Shown here piece after piece: positions 18,634-28,352 of a stretch of DNA of 64,000 nucleotides. Both the position numbers and the translations under genes were made by a program. The notes beneath the pieces were generated by a model. It did not search any database. It had not been told where the DNA came from and saw only the letters and a program-made list of their open reading frames with translations. The DNA is taken from the NCBI GenBank assembly GCA_029210125.1, contig JARGPR010000004.1:186001-250000 (forward strand), in the 5' to 3' direction. Positions within the stretch are counted from its first letter, which is position 1; each line of letters starts with the position of its first letter. Source of the stretch: Pseudomonadales bacterium (GTDB lineage: Bacteria; Pseudomonadota; Gammaproteobacteria; Pseudomonadales; JAHRWD01).

Positions 18634-19222
18634 TTTTAGTCTTAACGACCAAGTTCACCCGGCGCGCATAATAATCAATAGCGCCTGCAATCTTAACTGC
18701 CATATCAATATATCGTTCAGCTTCGTTTTGCGAAATTGCGAAATCGGGCAAATGGGCTGCTTCATTTCGTATTTTTCTTAATGATTGAAATGCATCAATG
18801 CTATCTTGAGGTAGTTTATTTTCATTTATTAGTGTGCCTAAAACGGCTTTGCCATGAGAGAGGCCTCTCATTCTATCTTTTGATACACCGGCTAATTTTG
18901 CGAGGGCTGTTTCAATTTGTATCCAGGCCTCCATAATTGCTGCCCTTGGAGAAACCTCTAGAATTCTGGATAGCTGCAAATAAGCTTCTTCGATTCTATC
19001 TCTTGGTTCCTCGCCTAGTTCTCTAGGGACTGCTTTAATAACTTTATCAGTTGCAGTTTCTGCATGTTTGAGTTCTTTTTCGAATTTTGCTTCGACATCT
19101 TTGTATTTAAAATGAGACATCCTTGTAAGTAATTGACGTAGTTCGCCTCTAAACATATACCCAAGCCATACCGCAGCAGCTGGCCATGCTATTGCTTCAA
19201 CTAACTTGACGAAGTTATCCAT
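18623..19222 (-). CDS. Membrane-anchored HEPN/DUF4145-like protein
   Basis: A 199-residue protein with a single N-terminal hydrophobic segment (AIAWPAAAVWLGYMF, 10-24), a charged linker (35-75) and a helical C-terminal domain ending in RKIRNEAAH. R152-N153 to H157 matches the RNxxxH signature of HEPN domains, many of which are ribonucleases in toxin or defence systems; the RNEAAH context is also typical of DUF4145. The domain call is from the motif and helical character, not from a search. It is the first gene of an overlapping pair and is separated from dcd by a 143-bp A+T-rich gap. A role as a membrane-tethered RNase or sensor is inference. Confidence 0.65.
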   Translation of the reverse strand: MDNFVKLVEAIAWPAAAVWLGYMFRGELRQLLTRMSHFKYKDVEAKFEKELKHAETATDKVIKAVPRELGEEPRDRIEEAYLQLSRILEVSPRAAIMEAWIQIETALAKLAGVSKDRMRGLSHGKAVLGTLINENKLPQDSIDAFQSLRKIRNEAAHLPDFAISQNEAERYIDMAVKIAGAIDYYARRVNLVVKTKNEK

Positions 19223-19365
19223 TTTCTAACTGCCTGCTAGTGTGAATAGGCGGAAACGACTCTCCACCTATTGTGATATTAACCCACAAAGGTAGAAATA
19301 TTTATAGCTTCATATAGAAGGAAGTATTTCTGAAAAATCTGGTCTCTGGGTTTAAAAAATCTATA

Positions 19366-19935
19366 TTACGCCTTGGGTAAGGTAACTCCGGTCTGTCCCT
19401 GATATTTTCCACCGCGTTGTTTATATGTGGTTTCACACTGCTCGTCGGATTCAAAAAACAGCATCTGTGCTACCCCTTCGTTGGCATAAATTTTTGCCGG
19501 AAGTGTGGTGGTATTTGAAAATTCCAGTGTTACGTGGCCTTCCCATTCTGGCTCAAGTGGCGTGACGTTTACAATGATGCCGCAGCGGGCGTAGGTCGAT
19601 TTTCCCAGGCAAATCGTCAGAACATTTTTGGGGATTCGGAAATACTCGACGGTTCTGGCCAGCGCGAATGAGTTAGGCGGGATAATGCAAACATCATCTT
19701 CGATGGTTACCAGGCTTTTTTCGTCGAAATCTTTTGGGTCAACAATCGCGGAGTGGATGTTGGTAAATACTTTGAATTCTGATGCGCAACGAACATCGTA
19801 GCCGTAACTGGATGTTCCGTAGGAGATTAATTTCGCACCGGAGGCATCTGCTTTTACCTGTCCTTTTACAAAGGGTTCGATCATGCCCTGTTGTTCTGAC
19901 ATTCTCTGGATCCAGAGGTCTGATTTAATGCTCAT
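19366..19935 (-). CDS. dcd: dCTP deaminase
   Basis: A 189-residue homotrimeric enzyme that deaminates dCTP to dUTP for thymidylate synthesis. Recognised by [57 protein letters not shown] (catalytic Arg/Glu region) and the C-terminal lid [14 protein letters not shown]. Length is standard. It lies 24 bp downstream of mrp on the same strand; the pairing of apbC/mrp with dcd occurs in other gammaproteobacteria. Confidence 0.96.
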   Translation of the reverse strand: MSIKSDLWIQRMSEQQGMIEPFVKGQVKADASGAKLISYGTSSYGYDVRCASEFKVFTNIHSAIVDPKDFDEKSLVTIEDDVCIIPPNSFALARTVEYFRIPKNVLTICLGKSTYARCGIIVNVTPLEPEWEGHVTLEFSNTTTLPAKIYANEGVAQMLFFESDEQCETTYKQRGGKYQGQTGVTLPKA

Positions 19936-19959
19936 AATAGTTGAAGGGTTCCGGGTCAG

Positions 19960-21051
19960 TTATGGGTCGACGTTTACAGCACTAAACAGGCTGGATTCGA
20001 ATTTTGGTGTTTGTGACAATTGGGCCGCCATGCGGCGTGCCAGATCCCGATAAAGGAGTGCGACAGGCCCCTCAGGCTCCGCCAGTACGGTAGGATTGCC
20101 ACTGTCGGTTTGTTCGCGGATTGAAGGATCCAGTGGTAGCGAGCCCAGAACCGGCACATCGTAGGATTCTGCAACTTGCTCTGCGCCGCCAGTGCCAAAG
20201 ATATGTTGCTGGTAACCGCAATTTTCGCAGATATGAATCGCCATATTTTCAACAATGCCGAGTACCGGAATGTCGACTTTGCGGAACATTTCGATCCCTT
20301 TTTTGGCATCCAGTGTGGCGATGTTCTGCGGGGTGGTGACAATTACCGCGCCGGTTACCGGTGCCTTTTGAGCTAGGGTAAGCTGGATGTCGCCGGTGCC
20401 CGGTGGCATATCTACTATTAAGTAATCCAGATCGTGCCACAGGGTTTGATCTAAAAGCTGCAAAAATGCGCTGCTGATCATGGGGCCACGCATCACCATT
20501 GGGGTGTTGGCGTCAGTCAAGAACCCCATGGACATGGCCTGCATGCCGTGGACTGTCATCGGTGTGAAGAATTTTCCGCCTTCAACATCGGGTCTGGCAT
20601 CGTCGGGAACCCCCAGCATCATGGCCTGACTCGGCCCGTAGATATCGGCGTCGAGAATGCCGACCTTGGCACCTTCTTTAGAGAGGGCTAGCGCGAGGTT
20701 GACTGAAGTAGTGGATTTCCCAACTCCACCCTTACCTGAAGCAACCGCAATGATATTTTTAATCTTAGCCTGTGGCTTCATCGCGGTTTTGGTTTGATGG
20801 CTGACGATTTTCCAGTTCAGTTGAATATCGATTTTCGGAAAGCTGACCTGCCGGCGAATCTGTTGTTCGATCTCCTTGATCATGATTTCACGCACCCCGG
20901 CGGCGGGGTAACCCAGCTGGATTTCTACTTTAAGGGTATCACCCTCAACACTTAGGTTTCGCAGTGCTCCGGTATCCTGAAGATTTTTCCCAAGGTACGG
21001 GTCTTGCCAGCCTGCCAGGGCTGAACGGGCATGGTCGATTGCTGCTGTCAT
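19960..21051 (-). CDS. apbC: Iron-sulfur cluster carrier protein Mrp/ApbC
   Basis: A 363-residue P-loop NTPase of the Mrp/NBP35 group that carries and transfers Fe-S clusters in the cytoplasm. The N-terminal 90 residues are a MIP18/DUF59 domain; VASGKGGVGKST is the deviant Walker A, LDADIYGPSQAMMLG and LIVDMPPGTGDIQLTL are the switch and Walker B regions, and the cluster-binding pair sits in ICENCGY. It is upstream of dcd and divergent from rplU. Confidence 0.95.
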   Translation of the reverse strand: MTAAIDHARSALAGWQDPYLGKNLQDTGALRNLSVEGDTLKVEIQLGYPAAGVREIMIKEIEQQIRRQVSFPKIDIQLNWKIVSHQTKTAMKPQAKIKNIIAVASGKGGVGKSTTSVNLALALSKEGAKVGILDADIYGPSQAMMLGVPDDARPDVEGGKFFTPMTVHGMQAMSMGFLTDANTPMVMRGPMISSAFLQLLDQTLWHDLDYLIVDMPPGTGDIQLTLAQKAPVTGAVIVTTPQNIATLDAKKGIEMFRKVDIPVLGIVENMAIHICENCGYQQHIFGTGGAEQVAESYDVPVLGSLPLDPSIREQTDSGNPTVLAEPEGPVALLYRDLARRMAAQLSQTPKFESSLFSAVNVDP

Positions 21052-21375
21052 GAAAAATAGGTCTCTATTTAGATCTGTATGTAGAATAGCGGCTGATCTC
21101 GGCGCGGCCAGGCTATGAATAGCCTAAGCTTCTAATGCTAAGTAAGCAGGCGGTAACAGCAACTATTATGCAGCGGGAGATTATAACCAATTCGAGTTGG
21201 AAAGCTTGTATAAATCACTTGAAACCCTAAGTGGCTTCACTTAGAATACCGCCCCCGAGAATAAGGGCACGGCGGCTGTGGTTGATTTTATGATCCAGGA
21301 TCAAAATTTCGGCAAGTTACACGGAACTGTCCGGCTAGACCAAATTTGAAACGATTGATTGATCAGGGTTAACCC
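21052..21375. other. Divergent regulatory region between apbC and rplU
   Basis: A 324-bp non-coding stretch. Its right part holds a clear plus-strand promoter (annotated separately) and a leader of about 120 bases before rplU. I see no r-protein binding structure that I can support from the sequence alone. Confidence 0.6.
21219..21247 (+). promoter_or_regulatory. Sigma-70 promoter for rplU-rpmA
   Basis: TTGAAA at 21219-21224 and TAGAAT at 21242-21247 with a 17-bp spacer; each hexamer is a close match to consensus. It points to the ribosomal protein operon. Confidence 0.75.
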
Positions 21376-21690
21376 ATGTACGCTGTATTTAAAAGCGGTG
21401 GCAAACAGCACCGAGTATCTGAAGGTGACGTTCTTAAACTAGAAAAAATCGAAGCGCCTATCGGCGGAAGTCTCGATTTTGAAGAAGTATTGCTCGTCAG
21501 TGACGGCGAAGACGTTAAAGTTGGCGCACCGAACCTCGAAGGCGGAAAAGTAACCGCTGAAGTCGTGGGTCAGGGACGTCACAAAAAAGTCACCATCATT
21601 AAATTTAATCGCCGGAAGCATTTTCGAAAGCAGGCCGGTCATCGTCAGTATTTCACTGAAGTACGCATCACCGGTATTAACGCCGGATAA
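21376..21690 (+). CDS. rplU: 50S ribosomal protein L21
   Basis: A 104-residue protein that begins [18 protein letters not shown] and contains the signature near the C-terminus, [22 protein letters not shown]. It binds 23S rRNA. First gene of the rplU-rpmA operon, 38 bp ahead of rpmA, behind a good sigma-70 promoter. Confidence 0.97.
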   Translation: MYAVFKSGGKQHRVSEGDVLKLEKIEAPIGGSLDFEEVLLVSDGEDVKVGAPNLEGGKVTAEVVGQGRHKKVTIIKFNRRKHFRKQAGHRQYFTEVRITGINAG

Positions 21691-21728
21691 GATAAATATC
21701 TTGCGCTTAGTAAGCAGAGGATTTAGCA

Positions 21729-21986
21729 ATGGCACATAAGAAAGCGGGTGGTAGTACTCGGAACGGACGCGACTCGGAGTCGAAACGATTAGGCGTTAAA
21801 AGATACGGTGGCGAAGTAGTTCGTGCCGGTAACATCATCGTGCGGCAGCGCGGTACTCGGTTTCACCCGGGCACCGATATGGGTTGTGGTAAAGACCATA
21901 CCCTTTTTGCAAAAGCGGATGGTAGAGTACTGTTTGAGGTTAAAGGCCCAAACAATCGTAAATTCGTGAGCATCGTACCTGCCTAA
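21729..21986 (+). CDS. rpmA: 50S ribosomal protein L27
   Basis: An 85-residue protein beginning [18 protein letters not shown], whose N-terminus reaches the peptidyl-transferase centre. [22 protein letters not shown] is the core signature. A terminator follows directly. Many proteobacteria place obgE next; here the operon ends and xerD follows. Confidence 0.97.
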   Translation: MAHKKAGGSTRNGRDSESKRLGVKRYGGEVVRAGNIIVRQRGTRFHPGTDMGCGKDHTLFAKADGRVLFEVKGPNNRKFVSIVPA

Positions 21987-22011
21987 TCTTTAGAGAAGGC
22001 AGTATGATCTT

Positions 22012-22041
22012 AAAAAACCTCGTCCCCGGACGGGGTTTTTT
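22012..22041 (+). terminator. Intrinsic terminator after rpmA
   Basis: Two 14-base arms (22012-22025 and 22028-22041), complementary except for one wobble pair, with a G+C-rich core and six T residues at the 3' end. Confidence 0.9.
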
Positions 22042-22099
22042 GCTTTAGGATGTCCGGATTTCAGAGTCCAGTTTTAATACCTAAAAGATCGGTGATTCA

Positions 22100-22978
22100 G
22101 TGTTGATCGAAAAATTCCTCCGCCATTTATGGGCTGAAAAAGGTTTGAGCGAAAATACCCTGCAGGCCTATCGACGGGATTTAATGGGATTTGATAGCTG
22201 GTTGGTCGCGGAGAAATATTCACTGGAAAAACTGGATTCCGAGCAGTTGAAACGCTATTTGGCATACCGCTCAGAACAGTCCTATAGCCCCCGTTCTAAT
22301 GCCAGGGCGTTGTCGGCTATTCGTAGTTTTTGCCGTTTTGGCCTGGAAACAGAGCTGTACTCTCGGGACCCGAGTTTCGATATTGAAGCACCGCAGTTTG
22401 GTCGGCCACTACCGAAATTCCTCAGCGAAGAGGATGTTGATCTGTTGCTGGCGACGCCGGATGTAGAGACCGTGTTGGGACTGCGGGATCGTACTATGCT
22501 TGAGTTACTGTATGCCTGTGGGCTCAGGGTGTCAGAGCTGGTGGGCATGGAGATTGCGCACATCAACCTAAACCAGGGTTTGGTGCGAATTGTTGGCAAA
22601 GGTGGAAAAGAGCGACTGATACCCTGTGGTGAAGAAGCGCTGGACTGGCTGTTGCGGTACCTGAAGACTGGCCGGCCAGACCTGCTTTCGGGTAAACAGA
22701 GTCACGCCCTGTTTCCTAGTATGCGTGGTCAAATGATGACACGTCAGACATTCTGGCATCGAATCAAGCAGCATGCGACGAGTGCAGGAATTGATAAACC
22801 ACTTTCACCTCATACCTTGCGTCATGCCTTTGCGACACATCTGGTTGATCATGGCGCGGATCTTCGAGTAGTGCAGCTGCTGCTGGGTCACAGTGATTTG
22901 TCGACCACACAGATCTACACTCACGTGGCTCAGGAACGGATGAAAACGCTACATCGTGAGCACCACCCGCGAGGATGA
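22100..22978 (+). CDS. xerD: Site-specific tyrosine recombinase XerD
   Basis: A 292-residue tyrosine recombinase with a SAM-like N-terminal core-binding domain (FLRHLWAEKGLSENTLQAYRRDL) and a full catalytic set: R143 in GLRVSEL, K167 in GKGGKERLIP, H238 and R241 in HTLRH, H264 in LLGHSDLSTTQIYTH, and nucleophile Y273. The sequence is much closer to XerD than XerC (MTRQTFWHRIK, LRVVQLLLGHSDLSTT). It resolves chromosome dimers at dif with XerC. The start is GTG at 22100 or TTG three bases later. dsbC follows, the usual gammaproteobacterial order. Confidence 0.94.
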   Translation: MLIEKFLRHLWAEKGLSENTLQAYRRDLMGFDSWLVAEKYSLEKLDSEQLKRYLAYRSEQSYSPRSNARALSAIRSFCRFGLETELYSRDPSFDIEAPQFGRPLPKFLSEEDVDLLLATPDVETVLGLRDRTMLELLYACGLRVSELVGMEIAHINLNQGLVRIVGKGGKERLIPCGEEALDWLLRYLKTGRPDLLSGKQSHALFPSMRGQMMTRQTFWHRIKQHATSAGIDKPLSPHTLRHAFATHLVDHGADLRVVQLLLGHSDLSTTQIYTHVAQERMKTLHREHHPRG

Positions 22979-23078
22979 CGACTATAGGGATCTGAATACA
23001 GGGAACCGAAGCAGGTGATCGCGTTCTAATGGAACCTTACTTATTAAATTACCAAACTTAACGAGAGTTATTCGAACC

Positions 23079-23810
23079 ATGAACATAAGAATTGCGGTAT
23101 TTGTATTGTTGATGAGTATGGTTGCTCAACCTTCTATGGCAGATTCGGTGGCCTCGACGATTGAACAGATTCGAGGCCGGATATTGGCTGCACAACCGGG
23201 GTTACCGATCAGTACCCTGAGCGAAAGCGAATTTCCAGGACTCTATGAAGTGGAGCTAAGGGGTGGTCAAAAGATATATACCAGTAAAACCGGTGATTAT
23301 CTGCTTGCCGGCGAGCTATATAAAGTGACTGGCCAGGGGCTGGTGAATTTGACTCAGCAAGCAAAGAATGAGATTCGTGTATCGAAAATATCGGCGATAG
23401 ATGAAAGTCAGATGATCGTGTTTAGTCCCAAAAACCGCAAAGCCACGATTACGGTATTTACCGACATTGATTGCGGATACTGTCGTAAATTGCATCGCGA
23501 TGTGCCGACATTGAATGAGATGGGGATCGCGGTACGGTATCTCGCATTTCCCCGGGCCGGTGCAGGTTCCAAGACTTATCAGAAAATGGTATCCGCCTGG
23601 TGTGCTGAAGATAAGCTGGATGCCATGAATAAACTTAAATCAGGCATTCCTATTCCGGTAAAGACGTGTGTGAATCCGATAGAGGAACAGCATCAACTCG
23701 GTCAACAATTAGGGGTAAACGGGACACCTGCGCTGGTATTAGAAAATGGCCGATTGGTGCCGGGTTATCTTGAGCCTCAACAAATGGCAATGGCGGTTGG
23801 GCTGAACTAG
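23079..23810 (+). CDS. dsbC: Thiol:disulfide interchange protein DsbC
   Basis: A 243-residue periplasmic disulfide isomerase. It has a signal peptide (MNIRIAVFVLLMSMVAQPSMA), an N-terminal dimerisation domain of about 60 residues (SESEFPGLYEVELRGGQKIYTSKTGDYLLAG, in parts), and a thioredoxin-like domain with active site C132-GY-C135 in TDIDCGYCRKLH, plus the cis-Pro loop NGTPALV. It isomerises wrong disulfides and is kept reduced by DsbD. It is placed between xerD and hom. Confidence 0.94.
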   Translation: MNIRIAVFVLLMSMVAQPSMADSVASTIEQIRGRILAAQPGLPISTLSESEFPGLYEVELRGGQKIYTSKTGDYLLAGELYKVTGQGLVNLTQQAKNEIRVSKISAIDESQMIVFSPKNRKATITVFTDIDCGYCRKLHRDVPTLNEMGIAVRYLAFPRAGAGSKTYQKMVSAWCAEDKLDAMNKLKSGIPIPVKTCVNPIEEQHQLGQQLGVNGTPALVLENGRLVPGYLEPQQMAMAVGLN

Positions 23811-24043
23811 CCTTTATTCAAGCCTTCCGTCACCTGAATGTTTGCGCTCAGCATAGGTGTGAATTGACATTAGACTATGTGGTGCGTAAGGTTCCGCTCT
23901 TTTATGTCAACCCTGCGGGCAACGGGCTTTGCGCTGCCTGTCCGTGATTATTTTCCGCTGGTAAAGTGAACTCTTCCAGGTGAAATTATTCTGGAATGTT
24001 GCCAGGGAATGAAGTGCGATACTAAACCGATGAGGCGTAGATT

Positions 24044-25357
24044 TTGAAACCAGCAAAAATTGGTATATGTGGATTAGGCACTGTGGGTAGCGGTGTTGTA
24101 AATGTACTGGCCAGGAACGGCCAGGAAATCGAGCGGCGTGCTGGTCGTGGAATCGAGATCGCCCAAATTGGTGCTCGGCGTGATAACCCTGCCTGTGATT
24201 ACAGTGATATTCCTGTCAGTCGGGATATTTTTGATGTAGTCCGAAATCCCGAAATCGACGTGGTTGTTGAGCTGATTGGCGGTTGTACGACGGCACGTGA
24301 ACTTGTGATCGAAGCGATCCAGAATGGTAAACATGTGGTTACCGCCAACAAAGCATTGATAGCGGAACACGGCAATGAAATTTTTGAACTGGCGCAGAAA
24401 AAGGGCGTCACGGTTGCCTTTGAAGCATCCGTTGCTGGCGGCATTCCGATTATTAAATCTGTACGAGAAGGGTTGGCGGCCAACAGTATTCACTGGCTTG
24501 CCGGTATTATTAACGGCACCGGTAACTTTATTCTGACCGAAATGCGTGAGCACGGCAGAACCTTTGAAGATGTACTGGCTGAGGCTCAGGCATTGGGTTA
24601 CGCGGAGGCGGATCCAACTTTCGATGTTGAAGGTATTGATGCGGCTCATAAGCTCACTATTCTTGCATCTATTGCCTTTGGGATTCCACTACAGTTCGAT
24701 AAAGCCTTCACCGAAGGTATTGGCGCAATTAGTAGTGAAGATGTAAGTAATGCGGAAGAACTGGGCTATCGAATCAAACATCTTGGTGTTACCCGTCGCA
24801 CCGAACAGGGTGTTGAGCTACGTGTACATCCAACCCTGATCCCGGAAAAACAACTGATCGCGAATGTAGATGGCGTGATGAATGCGGTACTGGTTGATGG
24901 CGATGCCGTAGGCCCAACCCTCTATTACGGTGCTGGCGCAGGTGCGGAACCCACCGCATCTTCAGTTGTAGCCGATATTGTTGATGTGGTGCGCGCACTT
25001 ACCGTGGATCCCGATAATCGTGTGCCCCATTTGGCATTTCAGCCCGACGCACTTTCGGATCTTAAGATATTGCCGATCGAAGAGGTTGAAACCGGTTATT
25101 ACCTGCGTATCGCGACCCTCGACAAAGTTGGCGTATTGGCAAAAATAGCCACCCTTCTGAGTGAACAGGGTATTAGCATTGAGGCATTAATTCAGCGCCA
25201 GCCTGAAGAGCCAGGCGAGGGTGAGACGATTGCGTCAATTATTGTGTTGACCAATCGTGTGATTGAAAAACAGATGAATCAAGCGATTTCAGAGATCGAG
25301 GCATTGTCTGAAATCGTCGAAAAAGTACATAGAATTCGCGTTGAGCTGCTTGACTAG
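24044..25357 (+). CDS. hom: Homoserine dehydrogenase
   Basis: A 437-residue monofunctional enzyme that reduces aspartate semialdehyde to homoserine, the branch to threonine and methionine. IGICGLGTVGSGVVNVL is the NAD(P)-binding loop; ANKALIAEHG, FEASVAGGIPIIKSVREGLAAN and IINGTGNFILTEM are active-site segments; a C-terminal ACT domain (YYLRIATLDKVGVLAKIATLLSEQGI, about 348-430) suggests feedback control by threonine. The start is TTG with GAGG about ten bases upstream; no ATG is available before the nucleotide-binding loop. thrC follows after 50 bp. Confidence 0.95.
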   Translation: MKPAKIGICGLGTVGSGVVNVLARNGQEIERRAGRGIEIAQIGARRDNPACDYSDIPVSRDIFDVVRNPEIDVVVELIGGCTTARELVIEAIQNGKHVVTANKALIAEHGNEIFELAQKKGVTVAFEASVAGGIPIIKSVREGLAANSIHWLAGIINGTGNFILTEMREHGRTFEDVLAEAQALGYAEADPTFDVEGIDAAHKLTILASIAFGIPLQFDKAFTEGIGAISSEDVSNAEELGYRIKHLGVTRRTEQGVELRVHPTLIPEKQLIANVDGVMNAVLVDGDAVGPTLYYGAGAGAEPTASSVVADIVDVVRALTVDPDNRVPHLAFQPDALSDLKILPIEEVETGYYLRIATLDKVGVLAKIATLLSEQGISIEALIQRQPEEPGEGETIASIIVLTNRVIEKQMNQAISEIEALSEIVEKVHRIRVELLD

Positions 25358-25407
25358 TTATAGGGCTAAACTAGCAGGACAACCGGCAGGAAATAAAATA
25401 GAGGAAT

Positions 25408-26496
25408 ATGAATATGGCAGTTGGAACTCGTTATCTTGGTCTGATCGATCGTTACCGTGACCATTTACCGGTAAGTGACGACACACGGTTGATTAGCCTC
25501 GGAGAGGGTAACACTCCGCTGATCCGACTGAAAAATATCCCCAAATTGCTGGGAAAAGATGTCGATATTTACGTTAAGTATGAAGGCCTGAACCCAACCG
25601 GATCTTTTAAAGATCGCGGTATGACCATGGCGGTGACCAAGGCAGTTGAAGAGGGCAGTGAAGCGATCATCTGTGCATCAACTGGTAATACCTCTGCCTC
25701 CGCAGCGGCCTATGCCGCACGCGCCGGAATTAAAGCTTTTGTTTTGATTCCGGAAGGAAAAATTGCAATGGGCAAACTAGCTCAGGCAATGATGTATGGC
25801 GCGGAAATTATCCAGATTGAAGGTAATTTCGACGAGGGTATGGAGTTGGTGAAGCAGGTTGCTAAACATGCCCCGGTCACCATCGTAAACTCAATTAACC
25901 CGTTTCGCTTGCAGGGCCAAAAAACAGCAGCCTTTGAGATTATGGAAGAGCTCGGCACAGCACCGGATTACCACTGCCTGCCAGTGGGTAACGCCGGTAA
26001 TATCAGTGCCCACTGGATGGGTTATTGCGAGTACAAAGAAGATGGCGTAGTCAATAAAAGCCCTGCTATGGTTGGTTATCAGGCAGAAGGTTCAGCACCC
26101 TTTATGCGGGGTGAGATGGTCGATCACCCGGAGACGGTTGCAACCGCCATTCGCATCGGCCATCCCCAATCATGGGATAAAGCCTGGGCTGTCCAGAAAG
26201 AGTCCAAGGGTTGGTTTGATGAATTGACTGATCAGGAAATTCTGGATGCTCAAAAATTATTGAGCGAGCAAGAGGGTGTGTTTTGTGAGCCCGCCTCAGC
26301 AGCCTCTATCGCTGGCGCCATGCGCGATATTAAAGCTGGAAAAATACCTGAGGGTAGCAAGATTGTTTGCACCTTAACCGGCAATGGCCTGAAAGATCCG
26401 GATACAGCGATTGGCCAATGCCAACAGGCCGGTAGTCTAACGTCTATTCCAGCCACCCTTGATGCGGTCAAAACAGCAGTATTGGCGGGAGTGTAG
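25408..26496 (+). CDS. thrC: Threonine synthase (short type)
   Basis: A fold-II PLP enzyme, 362 residues, that makes threonine from O-phosphohomoserine. [12 protein letters not shown] carries the PLP lysine, [19 protein letters not shown] is the phosphate-cup region and NGLKDPDTA is near the C-terminus. The length and motifs fit the short Bacillus/cyanobacterial-type ThrC, not the longer form of about 430-470 residues common in E. coli and Pseudomonas. It directly follows hom, so threonine synthesis from aspartate semialdehyde is partly encoded in one unit (thrB not seen here). Confidence 0.94.
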   Translation: MNMAVGTRYLGLIDRYRDHLPVSDDTRLISLGEGNTPLIRLKNIPKLLGKDVDIYVKYEGLNPTGSFKDRGMTMAVTKAVEEGSEAIICASTGNTSASAAAYAARAGIKAFVLIPEGKIAMGKLAQAMMYGAEIIQIEGNFDEGMELVKQVAKHAPVTIVNSINPFRLQGQKTAAFEIMEELGTAPDYHCLPVGNAGNISAHWMGYCEYKEDGVVNKSPAMVGYQAEGSAPFMRGEMVDHPETVATAIRIGHPQSWDKAWAVQKESKGWFDELTDQEILDAQKLLSEQEGVFCEPASAASIAGAMRDIKAGKIPEGSKIVCTLTGNGLKDPDTAIGQCQQAGSLTSIPATLDAVKTAVLAGV

Positions 26497-26534
26497 TTCC
26501 ACCGATTTAGCTACAGTCTTCCTATCATCCTTCA

Positions 26535-28280
26535 ATGACAGCTGATTTACGTACTATTCAGCAACGGCCGATAATCTCCGAGCCGGAGCTGGATTGTGCG
26601 GAGATTGATCCACTCCTTCAGCGGATTTTTGCCAGTCGTGGTGTTACCAGCCCACAGCAAATTCAATATCAGCTTGGCAATCTTGAAAACCCCAACCAAC
26701 TCAAGGGCATATCAGCGGCAACCGCGCTGCTTGAAGAGGCGCTGCGAAAACATCAACGTATCCTGATTATTGGTGACTACGATGCAGATGGTGCTACCAG
26801 CACCACTGTGGTGGTGCTGGCTCTTCGGGCACTTGGTGCGACCTTTGTAGACTACCTGGCGCCGAATCGTTTTGAATATGGTTACGGTCTTACGCCGGGT
26901 ATTGTTGAACTCGCCAGCAACCGATCACCGGATCTGATTATCACCGTCGACAACGGTATTTCCAGCGTTGATGGCGTTGCGGCGGCGAAAGCGCTGGGGA
27001 TTAAGGTGTTGATCACGGATCATCATCTCGCCGGGTCTGAGTTACCTGCTGCCGATGCTATCGTAAACCCTAATCAACCGGGCTGTTTATTTAATAGTAA
27101 AGCGATTGCCGGGGTTGGGGTGGCCTACTACCTCATGATTGCATTGCGAGGGCGGTTAAGGTCGTCCGGCTGGTTTGATGAGTTGGGAATAGCGCAACCG
27201 AATTTGGCGGATCTTCTCGATCTGGTCGCATTGGGTACGGTGGCCGATGTGGTGTCGCTTGATAGCAATAACCGGATATTGGTTGAGCAGGGGCTTCGGC
27301 GTATTCGTGCGGGACGTGCTCGGCCTGGTTTGTTGGCATTGATAGAACTTGGCAATCGCAATCTCGCTAATCTGGTTTCACAGGATCTGGGTTTTGCTGT
27401 AGGCCCAAGGTTAAATGCCGCGGGTAGGTTAGACGATATCTCCCTTGGTATCGAATGCCTGTTGACCGACGATGCTAGTCTGGCGATGGATATGGCGAGG
27501 CAACTCGATCAACTTAATCAGGATCGAAAACAGATTGAGCAGGGGATCCAGCAGGAAGCGCTGCAAATACTGAGTGGTATGCAGTTGGAGTCGACGGAGG
27601 ATCTGCCCCTCGGAATTTGTCTTTACGATGAAAGCTGGCACTCCGGCGTGATCGGTATCGTTGCATCAAGGGTTAAGGATCGCGTACACCGACCGGTTAT
27701 TACCTTCGGAAAAGTGAGCGATACCGAAATCAAAGGTTCAGGACGTTCCGTTGAAGCGGTCCATATTCGAGATCTACTTGAGCGCATTGCTACACAAAAT
27801 CCCGGTTTAATTCAAAAATATGGTGGTCACGCGATGGCCGCTGGACTGTCGATTGCCCCGGAAAATTATAAGCTTTTTGCCGAACTGTTTGATCAAGCGG
27901 TTCGGGACACCGTGAACGAGCAGCAACTCCAGGCAATAGTGATAACCGATGGCGAGCTCGATGGCCAGCATTTAAACCTGCAAAGCGCCGATCTGATGCG
28001 AAATGCTGGTCCCTGGGGCAGCGGATTTCCGGAACCGCTATTTGACGGCGAATTTTTACTGGAAAATCAGAAAATAGTCGGTGAGCGGCATTTGAAGTTT
28101 CGTGCGAGAGAGCCGCGCAGCGGCTTAGCTATTGAGGCCATTGCGTTTAATGTTGATCTGGATAACTGGCCAAGCACCGCCGATCGGGCGCGGTTAGCGT
28201 ATCGGCTGGATGTAAACGAGTATCGCGGCAACCGCAGTGCGCAACTGGTTTGTGACTATCTTGAGGCCATTGGGCTTTGA
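26535..28280 (+). CDS. recJ: Single-stranded-DNA-specific exonuclease RecJ
   Basis: A DHH-family 5'-3' single-strand exonuclease of 581 residues, used in RecF recombination and mismatch/base-excision repair. GDYDADGATSTTVVV is motif I, ITVDNGISSVDG motif II, LITDHHLAG motif III (DHH), DLVALGTVADVVSL motif IV, and GSGRSVEAVHIRDLLERI with the GGHAMAAGLSI loop belong to the DHHA1 domain; a C-terminal OB-like part follows. It lies 38 bp behind thrC, in the conserved xerD-dsbC-(hom-thrC)-recJ-prfB-lysS neighbourhood. Confidence 0.95.
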   Translation: MTADLRTIQQRPIISEPELDCAEIDPLLQRIFASRGVTSPQQIQYQLGNLENPNQLKGISAATALLEEALRKHQRILIIGDYDADGATSTTVVVLALRALGATFVDYLAPNRFEYGYGLTPGIVELASNRSPDLIITVDNGISSVDGVAAAKALGIKVLITDHHLAGSELPAADAIVNPNQPGCLFNSKAIAGVGVAYYLMIALRGRLRSSGWFDELGIAQPNLADLLDLVALGTVADVVSLDSNNRILVEQGLRRIRAGRARPGLLALIELGNRNLANLVSQDLGFAVGPRLNAAGRLDDISLGIECLLTDDASLAMDMARQLDQLNQDRKQIEQGIQQEALQILSGMQLESTEDLPLGICLYDESWHSGVIGIVASRVKDRVHRPVITFGKVSDTEIKGSGRSVEAVHIRDLLERIATQNPGLIQKYGGHAMAAGLSIAPENYKLFAELFDQAVRDTVNEQQLQAIVITDGELDGQHLNLQSADLMRNAGPWGSGFPEPLFDGEFLLENQKIVGERHLKFRAREPRSGLAIEAIAFNVDLDNWPSTADRARLAYRLDVNEYRGNRSAQLVCDYLEAIGL

Positions 28281-28296
28281 GCTACTTTAAAGTAGC
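28281..28296. repeat. 16-base perfect palindrome behind recJ
   Basis: GCTACTTTAAAGTAGC starts at the base after the recJ stop. It has no loop and no T-run, so it is at best a weak hairpin between the convergent recJ and chemoreceptor genes. Confidence 0.4.
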
Positions 28297-28352
28297 CACT
28301 TATTAAAAAGCCCTGGGGGTTAATTTAAGGCTACGGAGGCGACTTGAGGAAT

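Noticed and set aside
22100-22978. Tyrosine recombinase as a sign of a mobile element
   Set aside because: The sequence and the dsbC neighbour mark it as housekeeping XerD; no attachment repeats or cargo are present.
24074-24649. Open frame antisense to hom (191 codons)
   Set aside because: It is fully covered by a clear homoserine dehydrogenase and has no recognisable domain or start signal.
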